Assembly (NCBI RefSeq): GCF_014168815.1
Contig: NZ_AP021972.1
Span: forward strand, 372,001-436,000
DNA length: 64,000 nt
From: Klebsiella sp. WP3-W18-ESBL-02
GTDB taxonomy: Bacteria; Pseudomonadota; Gammaproteobacteria; Enterobacterales; Enterobacteriaceae
Direction: 5' to 3'
This document shows, in pieces, positions 35,367-44,839 of the stretch. The notes beneath the pieces are model-generated. The model worked only from the letters and a program-made list of their open reading frames with translations, made no database searches and had not been told where the DNA came from. A program made the translations under genes and the position numbers. Within the stretch, counting starts at the first letter, position 1, and each line of letters starts with the position of its first letter.

Positions 35367-36799
35367 TGCAGGTTTTACATGTTTGTTCTGAGATGTTCCC
35401 GTTATTAAAAACGGGCGGCCTTGCGGATGTTATCGGCGCGCTGCCGGCGGCACAGATTGCAGAAGGGACCGACGCACGCGTGCTGTTGCCTGCGTTTCCG
35501 GACATTCGCCGTGGGATTACCGATGCCAAAGTCGTTACCCGTCGCGAGACTTTTGCCGGGCGCATGACGCTGCTGTTCGGCCATTATAACGGCGTTGGCA
35601 TTTACCTGATTGATGCGCCGCATCTCTACGATCGTCCAGGGAGCCCGTACCACGACACCAACATGAACGCCTATGCCGATAACGTGAAGCGTTTCGCTCT
35701 GCTGGGTTGGGTGGGCAGTGAAATGGCCAGCGGGCTGGATCCGTTCTGGCGTCCGGAGGTTGTGCATGCCCATGACTGGCATGCGGGCCTGGTACCGGCG
35801 TATCTGGCGGCCCGCGGCCGTCCGGCGAAGTCGGTATTTACGGTGCATAACCTGGCGTATCAGGGCCTGTTTTATGCCCATCATATGAGTGAAATTCAGC
35901 TGCCGGGCGAGTTTTTCAACATGCACGGGTTGGAGTTCCACGGGCAGATTTCATTCCTGAAGGCCGGGTTGTTCTACGCGGATCACATCACCGCCGTCAG
36001 CCCGACCTACGCGCGTGAGATAACCGAGCCGCAGTATGCCTACGGCATGGAAGGCCTGCTGCGTCAGCGGCATAAAGAGGGCCGTCTGTCGGGTATTCTC
36101 AACGGCGTGGATGATAACGTCTGGAGTCCGGAAAAGGACATGCTGCTGCCAGCGAGCTATTCTCGCGATACGCTAGAGAAGAAGGCGGAGAACAAACGGC
36201 AGCTGCAAATCGCCATGGGTCTGAAGGTGGACGAGAGCGCACCATTGTTTGCCGTGGTGAGCCGCCTGACCAGCCAGAAAGGGCTGGACCTGGTGCTGGA
36301 AGCTCTGCCAGGCCTGCTGGAGCAGGGCGGTCAGCTGGCGCTGCTGGGTGCAGGTGACCCGGTGCTGCAGGAAGGTTTCCTTGCCGCCGCCGCCGAGCAT
36401 CCGGGGCAGGTTGGGGTACAAATTGGCTACCATGAAGCGTTTTCGCACCGCATTATCGGCGGCGCTGACGTCATCCTGGTGCCGAGCCGCTTTGAGCCGT
36501 GTGGCTTAACGCAGCTCTACGGCCTGAAGTACGGCACGCTGCCGCTGGTTCGCCGCACCGGCGGCCTGGCGGATACCGTTGCCGACAGTTCGCTGGAAAA
36601 TCTGGCCGACGGTATCGCCAGCGGTTTTGTTTTTGAGGACAGCAACGCCTGGTCGCTGCTCAGAGCTATCCGCCGTGCCTTCGTATTATGGTCTCGTCCT
36701 TCGCTCTGGCGCTACGTTCAGCGCCAGGCGATGAATATGGATTTTAGCTGGCAGGTCGCTGCGCACGCTTATCGTGAGCTTTATCAACGCCTGATTTAA
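35366..36799 (+). CDS. glgA: Glycogen synthase GlgA
   Basis: GlgA is a retaining GT5 glycosyltransferase that adds glucose from ADP-glucose to glycogen ends. It has 477 residues. The ADP-glucose-binding motif KTGGL is at 15-19, and the second family motif RFEPCGLTQLYGLKYGTLPLV lies at about 375. It is coupled to glgC by a one-base overlap and followed by glgP after 17 bp. Confidence 0.97.
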   Translation: MQVLHVCSEMFPLLKTGGLADVIGALPAAQIAEGTDARVLLPAFPDIRRGITDAKVVTRRETFAGRMTLLFGHYNGVGIYLIDAPHLYDRPGSPYHDTNMNAYADNVKRFALLGWVGSEMASGLDPFWRPEVVHAHDWHAGLVPAYLAARGRPAKSVFTVHNLAYQGLFYAHHMSEIQLPGEFFNMHGLEFHGQISFLKAGLFYADHITAVSPTYAREITEPQYAYGMEGLLRQRHKEGRLSGILNGVDDNVWSPEKDMLLPASYSRDTLEKKAENKRQLQIAMGLKVDESAPLFAVVSRLTSQKGLDLVLEALPGLLEQGGQLALLGAGDPVLQEGFLAAAAEHPGQVGVQIGYHEAFSHRIIGGADVILVPSRFEPCGLTQLYGLKYGTLPLVRRTGGLADTVADSSLENLADGIASGFVFEDSNAWSLLRAIRRAFVLWSRPSLWRYVQRQAMNMDFSWQVAAHAYRELYQRLI

Positions 36800-36816
36800 C
36801 TACGGGGATCTTAGTT

Positions 36817-39264
36817 ATGAATGCACCCTTTACGTATGCATCACCGACCCTCAGCGTTGAGGCACTGAAGCACTCTATTGCCTATAAGCTGATGTTCATC
36901 ATCGGGAAAGATCCCGCTATCGCCAACAAACACGAGTGGCTGAACGCCACGCTGTTTGCCATTCGCGATCGTCTGGTCGAGCGTTGGCTGCGTTCTAACC
37001 GCGCCCAGCTTTCCCAGGAAACGCGGCAGGTGTACTACCTGTCGATGGAGTTTCTGATTGGCCGCACCCTTTCCAATGCGCTGTTGTCGTTGGGTCTGTA
37101 TGACGACGTAAAAAACGCGCTGGAAGAGATGGGGCTGGACCTCGAAGAGTTGATTGACGAAGAGAATGACCCCGGGCTGGGCAACGGCGGCTTAGGCCGT
37201 CTGGCGGCCTGCTTCCTGGATTCGCTGGCGACGCTGGCGCTGCCTGGCCGTGGCTACGGCATTCGCTACGACTACGGCATGTTCAAGCAGAACATTGTCG
37301 AAGGCCGCCAGAAAGAGTCGCCGGACTACTGGCTGGAGTATGGCAACCCGTGGGAATTCCCGCGCCACAACACGCGCTACAAGGTGCGCTTCGGCGGCCG
37401 CGTCCAGATGGAAGGCAAAACCAGCCGCTGGCTGGAAACCGAGGAGATCCTCGCGGTTGCTTACGATCAAATTATTCCTGGCTATGACACCGATGCCACA
37501 AACACGCTGCGCCTGTGGAATGCGCAGGCCAGTAGCGAAATCAACCTGGGTAAATTTAACCAGGGCGATTACTTCGCTGCGGTAGAAGATAAAAACCACT
37601 CTGAGAACGTATCCCGCGTGCTGTATCCGGATGACTCCACCTATTCCGGGCGCGAGCTGCGCCTGCGTCAGGAGTACTTCCTGGTTTCCGCGACGGTGCA
37701 GGATATTTTAAACCGCCACTACATGTTGCATAAAACCTATGACAACCTGGCGGACAAAATCGCTATTCACCTGAACGACACCCACCCGGTGCTGTCCATT
37801 CCCGAGCTGATGCGCCTGCTGATTGACGAGCATAAGTTCAGCTGGGATGAAGCGTTTACCGTGACTTGCCAGGTCTTCTCTTATACCAACCACACGTTGA
37901 TGAGCGAAGCGCTGGAAACCTGGCCGGTCGATATGCTGGGCAAAATCTTGCCGCGTCACCTGCAGATTATCTTCGAGATTAACGACTACTTCCTGAAGAC
38001 ATTACAGGAGCAGTATCCGAACGATACCGGCCTGCTGAGCCGCACTTCCATTATTGACGAGTCCAACGGTCGCCGCGTGCGTATGGCGTGGCTGGCAGTG
38101 GTGGTGAGCAAGAAGGTGAACGGCGTTTCTGAACTGCACTCTAACCTGATGGTGCAGTCGCTGTTTGCCGACTTTGCCAACATCTTCCCGATGCGCTTTA
38201 TCAACGTCACCAACGGCGTAACGCCGCGTCGTTGGCTGGCGCTGGCGAACCCGGCGCTCTCTGAGGTGCTGGATGACAACATTGGCAAGACCTGGCGCTC
38301 CGACCTCAGTCAGCTGAGCGAGCTGGAGCAGCACATTGATTATCCGAAGGTGAATCAGGCGGTACAGCGCGCCAAGCTGGAGAATAAAAAGCGTCTTGCG
38401 GCCTTTATTGGTCAGAATCTTAACGTGGTGGTCAACCCGCACGCGCTGTTTGACGTGCAGATTAAGCGTATTCACGAGTACAAGCGTCAGCTGATGAACG
38501 TGCTGCACGTCATCACCCGCTATAACCGCATCAAAGCCGATCCGGACGTGAAGTGGGTGCCGCGCGTGAATATCTTCGCCGGGAAGGCGGCTTCGGCCTA
38601 CTACATGGCGAAGCACATCATTCACCTGATCAACGATGTGGCGGACGTGATCAACAACGATCCGCAAATTGGCGATAAGCTCAAAGTGGTGTTTATCCCC
38701 AACTACAGCGTGAGCCTGGCGCAGATGATCATTCCTGCGGCGGATCTCTCCGAGCAGATCTCACTGGCGGGGACCGAAGCTTCCGGCACCAGTAACATGA
38801 AGTTTGCGCTTAACGGTGCGCTCACTATCGGTACGCTGGATGGCGCGAACGTTGAAATGCAGGAGCACGTGGGCGCGGATAACTTCTTTATTTTCGGCAA
38901 CACCGCAGAAGAAGTGGAGGCGCTGCGCCGCAAGGGCTATAGCCCGCGCGACTACTACGAGCAGGACGCCGAGCTGCGTCAGGTGCTGACGCAAATCGCC
39001 ACCGGTGTATTCAGTCCGGGCGAGCCGGGTCGCTACCGCGATCTGGTGGATTCGCTGATCAACTTTGGCGACCATTACCAGGTGCTGGCTGACTATCGTA
39101 GCTACGTCGATTGCCAGGATAAGGTTGATGAGCTGTACCAGGAGCCGGATGAGTGGTCCACCAAAGCGATGCACAACATCGCCAACATGGGCTACTTCTC
39201 TTCCGACCGTACGATCAAAGAGTATGCCGAGCATATCTGGTATATCGAGCCGGTCAGGCTGTAA
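36817..39264 (+). CDS. glgP: Glycogen phosphorylase GlgP
   Basis: GlgP releases glucose-1-phosphate from glycogen ends. It is a GT35 enzyme of 815 residues, as in E. coli. The pyridoxal phosphate lysine is K662 in EASGTSNMKFALNG. YYLSMEFLIGRTL and LNDTHPVLSIPELMR are family motifs. It is paralogous to MalP, encoded about 9 kb downstream. It is the last gene of glgBXCAP. Confidence 0.97.
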   Translation: MNAPFTYASPTLSVEALKHSIAYKLMFIIGKDPAIANKHEWLNATLFAIRDRLVERWLRSNRAQLSQETRQVYYLSMEFLIGRTLSNALLSLGLYDDVKNALEEMGLDLEELIDEENDPGLGNGGLGRLAACFLDSLATLALPGRGYGIRYDYGMFKQNIVEGRQKESPDYWLEYGNPWEFPRHNTRYKVRFGGRVQMEGKTSRWLETEEILAVAYDQIIPGYDTDATNTLRLWNAQASSEINLGKFNQGDYFAAVEDKNHSENVSRVLYPDDSTYSGRELRLRQEYFLVSATVQDILNRHYMLHKTYDNLADKIAIHLNDTHPVLSIPELMRLLIDEHKFSWDEAFTVTCQVFSYTNHTLMSEALETWPVDMLGKILPRHLQIIFEINDYFLKTLQEQYPNDTGLLSRTSIIDESNGRRVRMAWLAVVVSKKVNGVSELHSNLMVQSLFADFANIFPMRFINVTNGVTPRRWLALANPALSEVLDDNIGKTWRSDLSQLSELEQHIDYPKVNQAVQRAKLENKKRLAAFIGQNLNVVVNPHALFDVQIKRIHEYKRQLMNVLHVITRYNRIKADPDVKWVPRVNIFAGKAASAYYMAKHIIHLINDVADVINNDPQIGDKLKVVFIPNYSVSLAQMIIPAADLSEQISLAGTEASGTSNMKFALNGALTIGTLDGANVEMQEHVGADNFFIFGNTAEEVEALRRKGYSPRDYYEQDAELRQVLTQIATGVFSPGEPGRYRDLVDSLINFGDHYQVLADYRSYVDCQDKVDELYQEPDEWSTKAMHNIANMGYFSSDRTIKEYAEHIWYIEPVRL

Positions 39265-39270
39265 AACAAC

Positions 39271-39297
39271 AATGGGGCCGGATGGCCCCATTTTTTT
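39271..39297 (+). terminator. glg operon terminator
   Basis: The stem AATGGGGCC/GGCCCCATT with a 4-nt loop runs into seven T residues, 7 bp after glgP. Confidence 0.93.
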
Positions 39298-39310
39298 CCT
39301 TCGCCCGTGC

Positions 39311-39340
39311 ATGCCTGATAAGCACAGCGCTATCAGGCAT
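39311..39340. repeat. REP element
   Basis: ATGCCTGATAAGCACAGC...GCTATCAGGCAT is a single REP between the convergent glgP and glpD. Confidence 0.82.
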
Positions 39341-39357
39341 GACGCGGCGCGATCGTA

Positions 39358-40866
39358 TTACGACGCCTGCGCCAGCTCAGGCTTTCCCAGCGTTTTCACC
39401 AGCCATTCACTTATCCGCGACTGCTGCTCCGCATTCAGCCACATCCCCTGTTTGGTACGGCGCCAGATGGCGTCATCGAGCCTGCGTACCCACTCATGTT
39501 CGACCAGATACCGCAGCTCGGCTTCGTAAAACTCATGGCCGAAATCGTCGCCCAGCCCGGTAACGTCGCGAGCATCGCCAATAATCAGCTCGCTATTGCT
39601 GCCGTAGGTTCGGGCGTAGTGGCGGGCCAGCGATTCGCTGATAAACGGATAGCGGCGGCGCAGTTTCGCTGCGTAGTCATCGCGATCGCCGCCGATCTCG
39701 CCACCCGGCAGCACTGCGCCTTTGGTCCACGCCGGGCCGATGCCCTGATAGTATGGGGACAGTTTTTCCAGTGCGTGCTCCGCCAGCTTGCGGTAGGTGG
39801 TGAGCTTACCGCCAAAGACGGAAAGCAGGGGGGCTTTACCGTGGTCGTCGTGGATATCCAGCGTGTAGTCGCGGGTAATCGCCTGCGGTGAATCAGACTC
39901 GTCGTCGCACAGCGGGCGTACGCCGGAGTATGTCCAGACGATGTCTTCGCGGGCCAGCTGCTTTTTAAAGTGACCGTTGTACACCTTCAGCAGATAGTTA
40001 ATCTCGCTTTCGTCGATCTCAACGTTTTTCGGGTCGCCGTGGTATTCCACGTCGGTGGTACCGATGATTGAGAATTCATCCATCCACGGGATCACGAACA
40101 CGATGCGCTTATCTTCGTTTTGCAGAATGTAGGCCTGCTTTTGTGTATGCACGCGTGGCACGACAATATGGCTGCCTTTGATCAGGCGAATGCCATACGG
40201 CGAAGGCAGATGCATGCCGTCGTCGAAGAACTGTTTTACCCACGGGCCGGTAGCGTTGACCAGACCGCGCGCCTGCCAGCGGAATTTTTCACCGCTGTCG
40301 ATATCTTCCGCTTCCACAACCCAAAGGCCATTTTCACGTTTTGCCGAGATAGCACGAGTGCGGGTCCGGACTTCACCGCCTTTCTGCACCACCATCTGCG
40401 CGTTAGCCAGCACCAGCCGCGCGTCGTCGACCCAGCAGTCTGAATATTCGAAACCGCGCACAATTTCCGACTTCAGGACCGATTCTGCGCCAAAACGCAA
40501 GCCGGTAGAGGCGGGAAGGCTGGTGCGTTTACCGAGGTGATCGTACATAAACAGGCCGGTACGAATCATCCACGCCGGGCGCAAATGCGGGCGGTGCGGC
40601 AGCCTGAAGCGCATCGGGATGGCGATATGGGGGGCCATTTTCAGCAGTACTTCGCGTTCGGCCAGCGCTTCGCTGACCAGGCGGAATTCGTAATGTTCAA
40701 GGTAGCGCAGACCGCCGTGGATCAGTTTCGAGCTGGCGCTGGACGTGGCGCAGGCCAGGTCCCTGGCTTCCAGCATCAGCACGGATAGCCCGCGCCCTGC
40801 TGCGTCAGCCGCAATGCCTGCACCGTTAATGCCGCCACCTATCACAATCAGATCTTTGGTTTCCAT
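39358..40866 (-). CDS. glpD: Aerobic glycerol-3-phosphate dehydrogenase GlpD
   Basis: GlpD is a membrane-associated FAD enzyme that oxidises glycerol-3-phosphate to dihydroxyacetone phosphate and passes electrons to quinone. It has 502 residues. The FAD dinucleotide motif GGGINGAG is at 10-17, and the substrate domain contains GLRYLEHYEFRLVSEAL. It is divergent from glpEGR. GlpR operators lie just upstream. With ugp it completes the route from external glycerophosphodiesters to glycolysis. Confidence 0.97.
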   Translation of the reverse strand: METKDLIVIGGGINGAGIAADAAGRGLSVLMLEARDLACATSSASSKLIHGGLRYLEHYEFRLVSEALAEREVLLKMAPHIAIPMRFRLPHRPHLRPAWMIRTGLFMYDHLGKRTSLPASTGLRFGAESVLKSEIVRGFEYSDCWVDDARLVLANAQMVVQKGGEVRTRTRAISAKRENGLWVVEAEDIDSGEKFRWQARGLVNATGPWVKQFFDDGMHLPSPYGIRLIKGSHIVVPRVHTQKQAYILQNEDKRIVFVIPWMDEFSIIGTTDVEYHGDPKNVEIDESEINYLLKVYNGHFKKQLAREDIVWTYSGVRPLCDDESDSPQAITRDYTLDIHDDHGKAPLLSVFGGKLTTYRKLAEHALEKLSPYYQGIGPAWTKGAVLPGGEIGGDRDDYAAKLRRRYPFISESLARHYARTYGSNSELIIGDARDVTGLGDDFGHEFYEAELRYLVEHEWVRRLDDAIWRRTKQGMWLNAEQQSRISEWLVKTLGKPELAQAS

Positions 40867-40882
40867 TATTGCTACCTCAGGG

Positions 40883-40922
40883 ACTTTCGTTATAGCTCAT
40901 TAATGTTCGATATCGCTCATAA
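40883..40922 (-). promoter_or_regulatory. Tandem GlpR operators upstream of glpD
   Basis: AATGTTCGATATCGCTCATAA (40902-40922) resembles the GlpR operator (ATGTTCG...CGAACAT), and a weaker copy, CTTTCGTTATAGCTCATTA, lies at 40884-40902. Both sit within about 55 bp of the glpD start, where GlpR repression is expected. Promoter hexamers were not assigned. Confidence 0.75.
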
Positions 40923-41068
40923 TAGCAAGTAAACGCGCTTTTGGTAACATAGAAAAAACATTTTAGAGTGATGTGCATAACATATTGGCGTTTACGTGGC
41001 CTGAGGACGTACACTTGGCGATAAAATGTCGTGAGCCACAATACCTGCCATAAAGATAAGAGAGCACC

Positions 41069-41398
41069 ATGGAACAGTTTGAATGCATTAACGTAGAACA
41101 GGCACACCAAAAGCTGCAGCAGAGTGCCGCTGTGCTGGTGGATATTCGCGATCCGCAAAGCTTCGCGATGGGCCACACCCCGGGCGCGTTTCATCTGACG
41201 AACGACACGCTGGGCGCGTTTATGCGCGATAACGATTTTGAAACGCCGGTCATGGTGATGTGCTATCACGGTAACAGCAGTAAAGGTGCCGCGCAGTACC
41301 TGCTCCAGCAGGGCTATGACCAGGTTTACAGCGTGGACGGCGGCTTTGATGCCTGGCACCGCCATTTCCCGGCAGAAGTGGAACACGCCGCTTTCTAA
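41069..41398 (+). CDS. glpE: Thiosulfate sulfurtransferase GlpE (rhodanese)
   Basis: This is a single-domain rhodanese of 109 residues. The active-site Cys65 is in the loop CYHGNSSKGAA. It transfers sulfane sulfur from thiosulfate to cyanide or thioredoxin in vitro; its link to glycerol metabolism is only operon membership. It is the first gene of glpEGR. Confidence 0.95.
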   Translation: MEQFECINVEQAHQKLQQSAAVLVDIRDPQSFAMGHTPGAFHLTNDTLGAFMRDNDFETPVMVMCYHGNSSKGAAQYLLQQGYDQVYSVDGGFDAWHRHFPAEVEHAAF

Positions 41399-41423
41399 GA
41401 CAGCGCCAGCACCCGTTCCCGAT

Positions 41424-41443
41424 GCCGCCTGTCGTCAGGCGGC
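41424..41443. other. Stem-loop between glpE and glpG
   Basis: A perfect 8-bp stem GCCGCCTG/CAGGCGGC with loop TCGT lies 25 bp after glpE and has no T tract. It may mark an mRNA processing or partial termination point within glpEGR. Confidence 0.55.
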
Positions 41444-41519
41444 AATGCGCGCTGCAACGCATCTGTCAGGGTTTGGGTATATACTGTCCCCTTTTGTTTG
41501 GAATAGAAGCGACCTGCTG

Positions 41520-42350
41520 ATGTTGATGATCACCTCTTTTACTAACCCGCGCGTGGCCCAGGCCTTTGTTGACTACATGGCGACGCAGGGCGTTATTCTG
41601 ACTATCCAGCAGCATACGCGCAGCGATGTCTGGCTTTCTGATGAAGCGCAGGAAGCGCGCGTCCGTAGCGAGCTGGAACGCTTTCTCGCCAATCCTGCCG
41701 ACCCGCGTTATCTGGCGGCGAGCTGGCAGTCCGGGCAGACCAACAGCGGTTTGCACTACCGTCATTTCCCGTTTCTCGCCACGCTAAAAGCGGGCGCAGG
41801 GCCGGTGACGATGGTTATCATGGCAGTCTGCGTGCTGGTCTTTATTCTGATGAACATCGTGGGCGATCAGCCAGTGATGATCTGGCTTGCCTGGCCGTAC
41901 GATGATTCGCTGAAATTTGAGGCCTGGCGCTATTTTACTCATGCTTTCATGCATTTCTCATTCGTCCATATCCTCTTTAACCTGCTATGGTGGTGGTACC
42001 TGGGCGGGGCAATCGAGAAACGCATCGGTAGCGGTAAACTGGTGGTGATTACCATCATCAGCGCGCTGCTCAGTGGCTTTATTCAGCACCAGTTTAGCGG
42101 TCCGTGGTTCGGCGGCCTCTCCGGCGTGGTTTACGCCCTAATGGGCTATGCCTGGCTGCGCGGCGAACGCGATCCGCAGAGCGGCATTTATCTGCCGCGT
42201 GGGCTGATTATATTTTCTCTGATCTGGCTTGTTGCCGGGTGGTTCAACGTTTTTGGAATGTCGATTGCGAACGGCGCTCACGTCACCGGTTTGGTGATTG
42301 GTCTGGCTATGGCCTTCGTCGATACGCTAAATGTGCGAAAGCGAGCATAA
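41520..42350 (+). CDS. glpG: Rhomboid intramembrane serine protease GlpG
   Basis: GlpG cleaves membrane proteins within or near their transmembrane helices. It has 276 residues, as in E. coli. The cytoplasmic N-domain (1-90) precedes six helices. Catalytic Ser201 is in GLSGVVYALMGY and His254 in NGAHVTGLVIG. The ATG at 41520 gives MLMITSFTNPRVAQAF. A longer in-frame ORF from 41286 overlaps glpE in another frame and is not used. Confidence 0.96.
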   Translation: MLMITSFTNPRVAQAFVDYMATQGVILTIQQHTRSDVWLSDEAQEARVRSELERFLANPADPRYLAASWQSGQTNSGLHYRHFPFLATLKAGAGPVTMVIMAVCVLVFILMNIVGDQPVMIWLAWPYDDSLKFEAWRYFTHAFMHFSFVHILFNLLWWWYLGGAIEKRIGSGKLVVITIISALLSGFIQHQFSGPWFGGLSGVVYALMGYAWLRGERDPQSGIYLPRGLIIFSLIWLVAGWFNVFGMSIANGAHVTGLVIGLAMAFVDTLNVRKRA

Positions 42351-42368
42351 TTTTTCCAGGGATTCATC

Positions 42369-43127
42369 ATGAAACAAACACAACGTCATGACGCGATAAT
42401 CGAGCTGGTAAAACTTCAGGGCTATGTCAGTACCGAAGAGCTGGTGGAACACTTTTCCGTTAGCCCGCAGACCATTCGTCGTGATTTGAATGACCTTGCG
42501 GAGCAGAAAAAGATCCTGCGCCATCACGGTGGCGCGGCGCTGCCGTCGAGCTCGGTAAACGCCTCCTGGCACGACCGTAAGGCGACGCAGACGGCGGAAA
42601 AAGAGCGCATCGCCCAAAAGGTCGCCAGCCAGATTCCCAACGGCTCAGCGCTGTTTATCGATATTGGCACTACGCCGGAGGCGGTGGCTCACGCGCTGCT
42701 CAATCACAGCGACCTGCGCATCGTGACCAATAATCTCAACGTGGCCAACACGCTGATGGTGAAAGAAGACTTTCGCATTATTCTCGCCGGTGGTGAGCTG
42801 CGAAGCCGCGATGGCGGCATCATTGGTGAGGCCACGCTGGACTTCATTTCTCAGTTCCGCCTCGATTTCGGCATTCTGGGCATCAGCGGCATCGACAGCG
42901 ACGGCTCGCTGCTGGAGTTTGACTACCATGAGGTGCGCACCAAGCGCGCGATTATCGATAACTCTCGTCACGTGATTCTGGTCGTCGACCATTCGAAGTT
43001 TGGCCGGAACGCCATGGTCAATATGGGCAGCATCAGCATGGTAGATGCGGTGTTTACCGACGTTCTGCCGCCGCCGGGCGTGATGCAGGTGATTGCCGAA
43101 AATGAAGTGCAGCTGGAACTCTGTTAA
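42369..43127 (+). CDS. glpR: Glycerol-3-phosphate regulon repressor GlpR
   Basis: GlpR is a DeoR-family repressor of glp genes that responds to glycerol-3-phosphate. It has 252 residues. The helix-turn-helix is at about 19-40 (VSTEELVEHFSVSPQTIRRDLNDL) and the sugar-phosphate sensor domain is C-terminal. It is intact here, whereas the E. coli K-12 copy is known to be frameshifted in some lines. The gene ends about 100 bp before a convergent transporter gene. Confidence 0.96.
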   Translation: MKQTQRHDAIIELVKLQGYVSTEELVEHFSVSPQTIRRDLNDLAEQKKILRHHGGAALPSSSVNASWHDRKATQTAEKERIAQKVASQIPNGSALFIDIGTTPEAVAHALLNHSDLRIVTNNLNVANTLMVKEDFRIILAGGELRSRDGGIIGEATLDFISQFRLDFGILGISGIDSDGSLLEFDYHEVRTKRAIIDNSRHVILVVDHSKFGRNAMVNMGSISMVDAVFTDVLPPPGVMQVIAENEVQLELC

Positions 43128-43223
43128 GGGGGATCCGGCCAATTTTACTGGCGGGAAAAAGCAATGCCCCTCAGCCTTCAAAAGGGAGAGGGGCATTCCG
43201 CGCGAATACTGCTGTTCCGGGGG

Positions 43224-44591
43224 TTATGACATCTGCTGCTGGAATTTACCCTGACTCAGATCGGAGACGATGACGTTCATGCGGTCTTCGGTCAGCCGAT
43301 AGTAGCGGATAGAAATGGCCGTAATCAGATAGAAGATGGCCGGCAGCACCGTAAACAGTATGAGCACGCCGCGAATGGCTTCTGCGGACTGCTGCTCAAC
43401 CCCCGCCTGATAACCGTAAAATGCCAGCCCCCAACCGGTCAGCGCGCCGCCGATTGCAACGCCGAGTTTGATAATAAAGATGTTTGCCGCGACGTTCATG
43501 CCGGTAATACGGCGCTGGGTTTTCCACTCGCCGTAGTTATTGGCGTCGGTAATCATCGACCACTGCAGCGGGGCGTTAATCCCCTGCAAAATATTCAGTA
43601 TCACGTGGACGATAAACGCGGGCATCCAATAATCGGTTGGCAGCACCAGGAACAGCAATCCGAATAGTGCACTGAGAATATTCACCCACACCGAGGCGCG
43701 AATTTTACAGAACCATGAGCCCACATGTTTTGCCGCCAGGCTGCCGATCACGGCAGCAACGGTCGTCGCCAGCATAAACAGAGAAATAACGCTGCTGCCC
43801 TGTTGCAGAATATACTGTACGAAATACACCAGCAGGCCGCCGCGAACCACCACGCCGCATAGCATCGCCAGGTTATATATCGACAGTACGCACCACTGGT
43901 CGTTTTTCATCAGAATACGCACGTCGCGCAAAATGTTCAGGTTCTCTTCTTTCACCGGCGTAATACGCTCTTTGGTGGTGGCAAAGCAGATCAGGAACAT
44001 CACGCAGCCGATGGCGCCGAATATCCCCATCGCCCACTGCATGCCGCTTGCCCGGTCTCCCGGCGCAAGCAGGTCTGCCAGCGGCAGAATCAGGGCGGTA
44101 CCCATTGCGCCGCCAATAGGGGCGACGGCAAAACGCCAGGATTGCAGCGACAGGTTCTCTTTCGGATCGGCGGTTATCGCCGCGCCAAGCGAGCAGTAAG
44201 GAATATTAATCGCCGTGTACATCAGGGTCATAAAAATATAGGCCACGACGGCGTAGACAATTTTACCCGTTTGCTCAAAGTTAGGCGTGGAATAAACCAG
44301 CACGCAGCTTACGGCAAACGGTACACAAATAATTAATAGCCACGGGCGGAAGCGACCCCAGCGACTTTTGGTTTGATCGGCAATAGCGCCCATTATTGGA
44401 TCGGTAATGGCATCCAGCACCCTGACGACGAGAAATAATGTCCCCATGACTGCCGGTGGTAATCCATAAATATTGGTATAGAAATAAGCGAGAATAGCGA
44501 CAGAGGAGTCAAATACGATATGGCTGGCGGCGTCGCCCAGACCAAATCCAAACTTTTCCTTGTTACTGATTTTTGCGGTTAATGCCGACAT
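43224..44591 (-). CDS. GPH-family sugar:cation symporter (MelB/YicJ-like)
   Basis: This is a 455-residue major facilitator of the glycoside-pentoside-hexuronide family with about twelve hydrophobic helices. GFGLGDAASHIVFDSS, the RVLDAITDPIMGAIADQTKSRWGRFRPW loop and the SLQSWRF segment match YicJ/YagG/YihP-type carriers. The substrate cannot be told from sequence. No glycosidase or regulator is next to it, so it is an orphan carrier between glpR and malT, a place occupied by the rtc genes in E. coli. I prefer the ATG at 44591 (after AAAGGTGA). An in-frame ATG at 44621 after AAAGGA is also possible and adds MLAHIIKGDP. Confidence 0.88.
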   Translation of the reverse strand: MSALTAKISNKEKFGFGLGDAASHIVFDSSVAILAYFYTNIYGLPPAVMGTLFLVVRVLDAITDPIMGAIADQTKSRWGRFRPWLLIICVPFAVSCVLVYSTPNFEQTGKIVYAVVAYIFMTLMYTAINIPYCSLGAAITADPKENLSLQSWRFAVAPIGGAMGTALILPLADLLAPGDRASGMQWAMGIFGAIGCVMFLICFATTKERITPVKEENLNILRDVRILMKNDQWCVLSIYNLAMLCGVVVRGGLLVYFVQYILQQGSSVISLFMLATTVAAVIGSLAAKHVGSWFCKIRASVWVNILSALFGLLFLVLPTDYWMPAFIVHVILNILQGINAPLQWSMITDANNYGEWKTQRRITGMNVAANIFIIKLGVAIGGALTGWGLAFYGYQAGVEQQSAEAIRGVLILFTVLPAIFYLITAISIRYYRLTEDRMNVIVSDLSQGKFQQQMS

Positions 44592-44736
44592 AGGGTCACC
44601 TTTTATAATATGTGCCAACATACGACATCCTTTATAAAAGGTGGCTATGAACCTGAGTATTCTAATTTTTCACTTTGCGGTTATGTTAATTCTTTAATGT
44701 GACGTGGCTATCTCTTTGCTCTCTGGCGCGTGCAAC

Positions 44737-44834
44737 GCCGGATAGCGCTTCGTTTATCCGGCCTGCCAAAAGGGGGTGTTTAATATCGAACCCGCGCTTG
44801 GTATAGGCCGGATAAGGCGCAGCCGCCGTCCGGC
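44737..44834. repeat. Two REP elements between the GPH transporter and malT
   Basis: GCCGGATAGCGCTTCG...TTATCCGGCCTGCC (44737-44765) and TAGGCCGGATAAGGCGC...CCGTCCGGC (44803-44834) flank about 40 bp of other sequence. The gap lies upstream of the transporter and at the 3' side of malT. Confidence 0.82.
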
Positions 44835-44839
44835 ACAAA

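Noticed and set aside
41286..41519. N-terminal extension of glpG by 78 residues
   Set aside because: It overlaps glpE and the stem-loop; homology begins at MLMITSF, 276 residues from the stop, as in E. coli.
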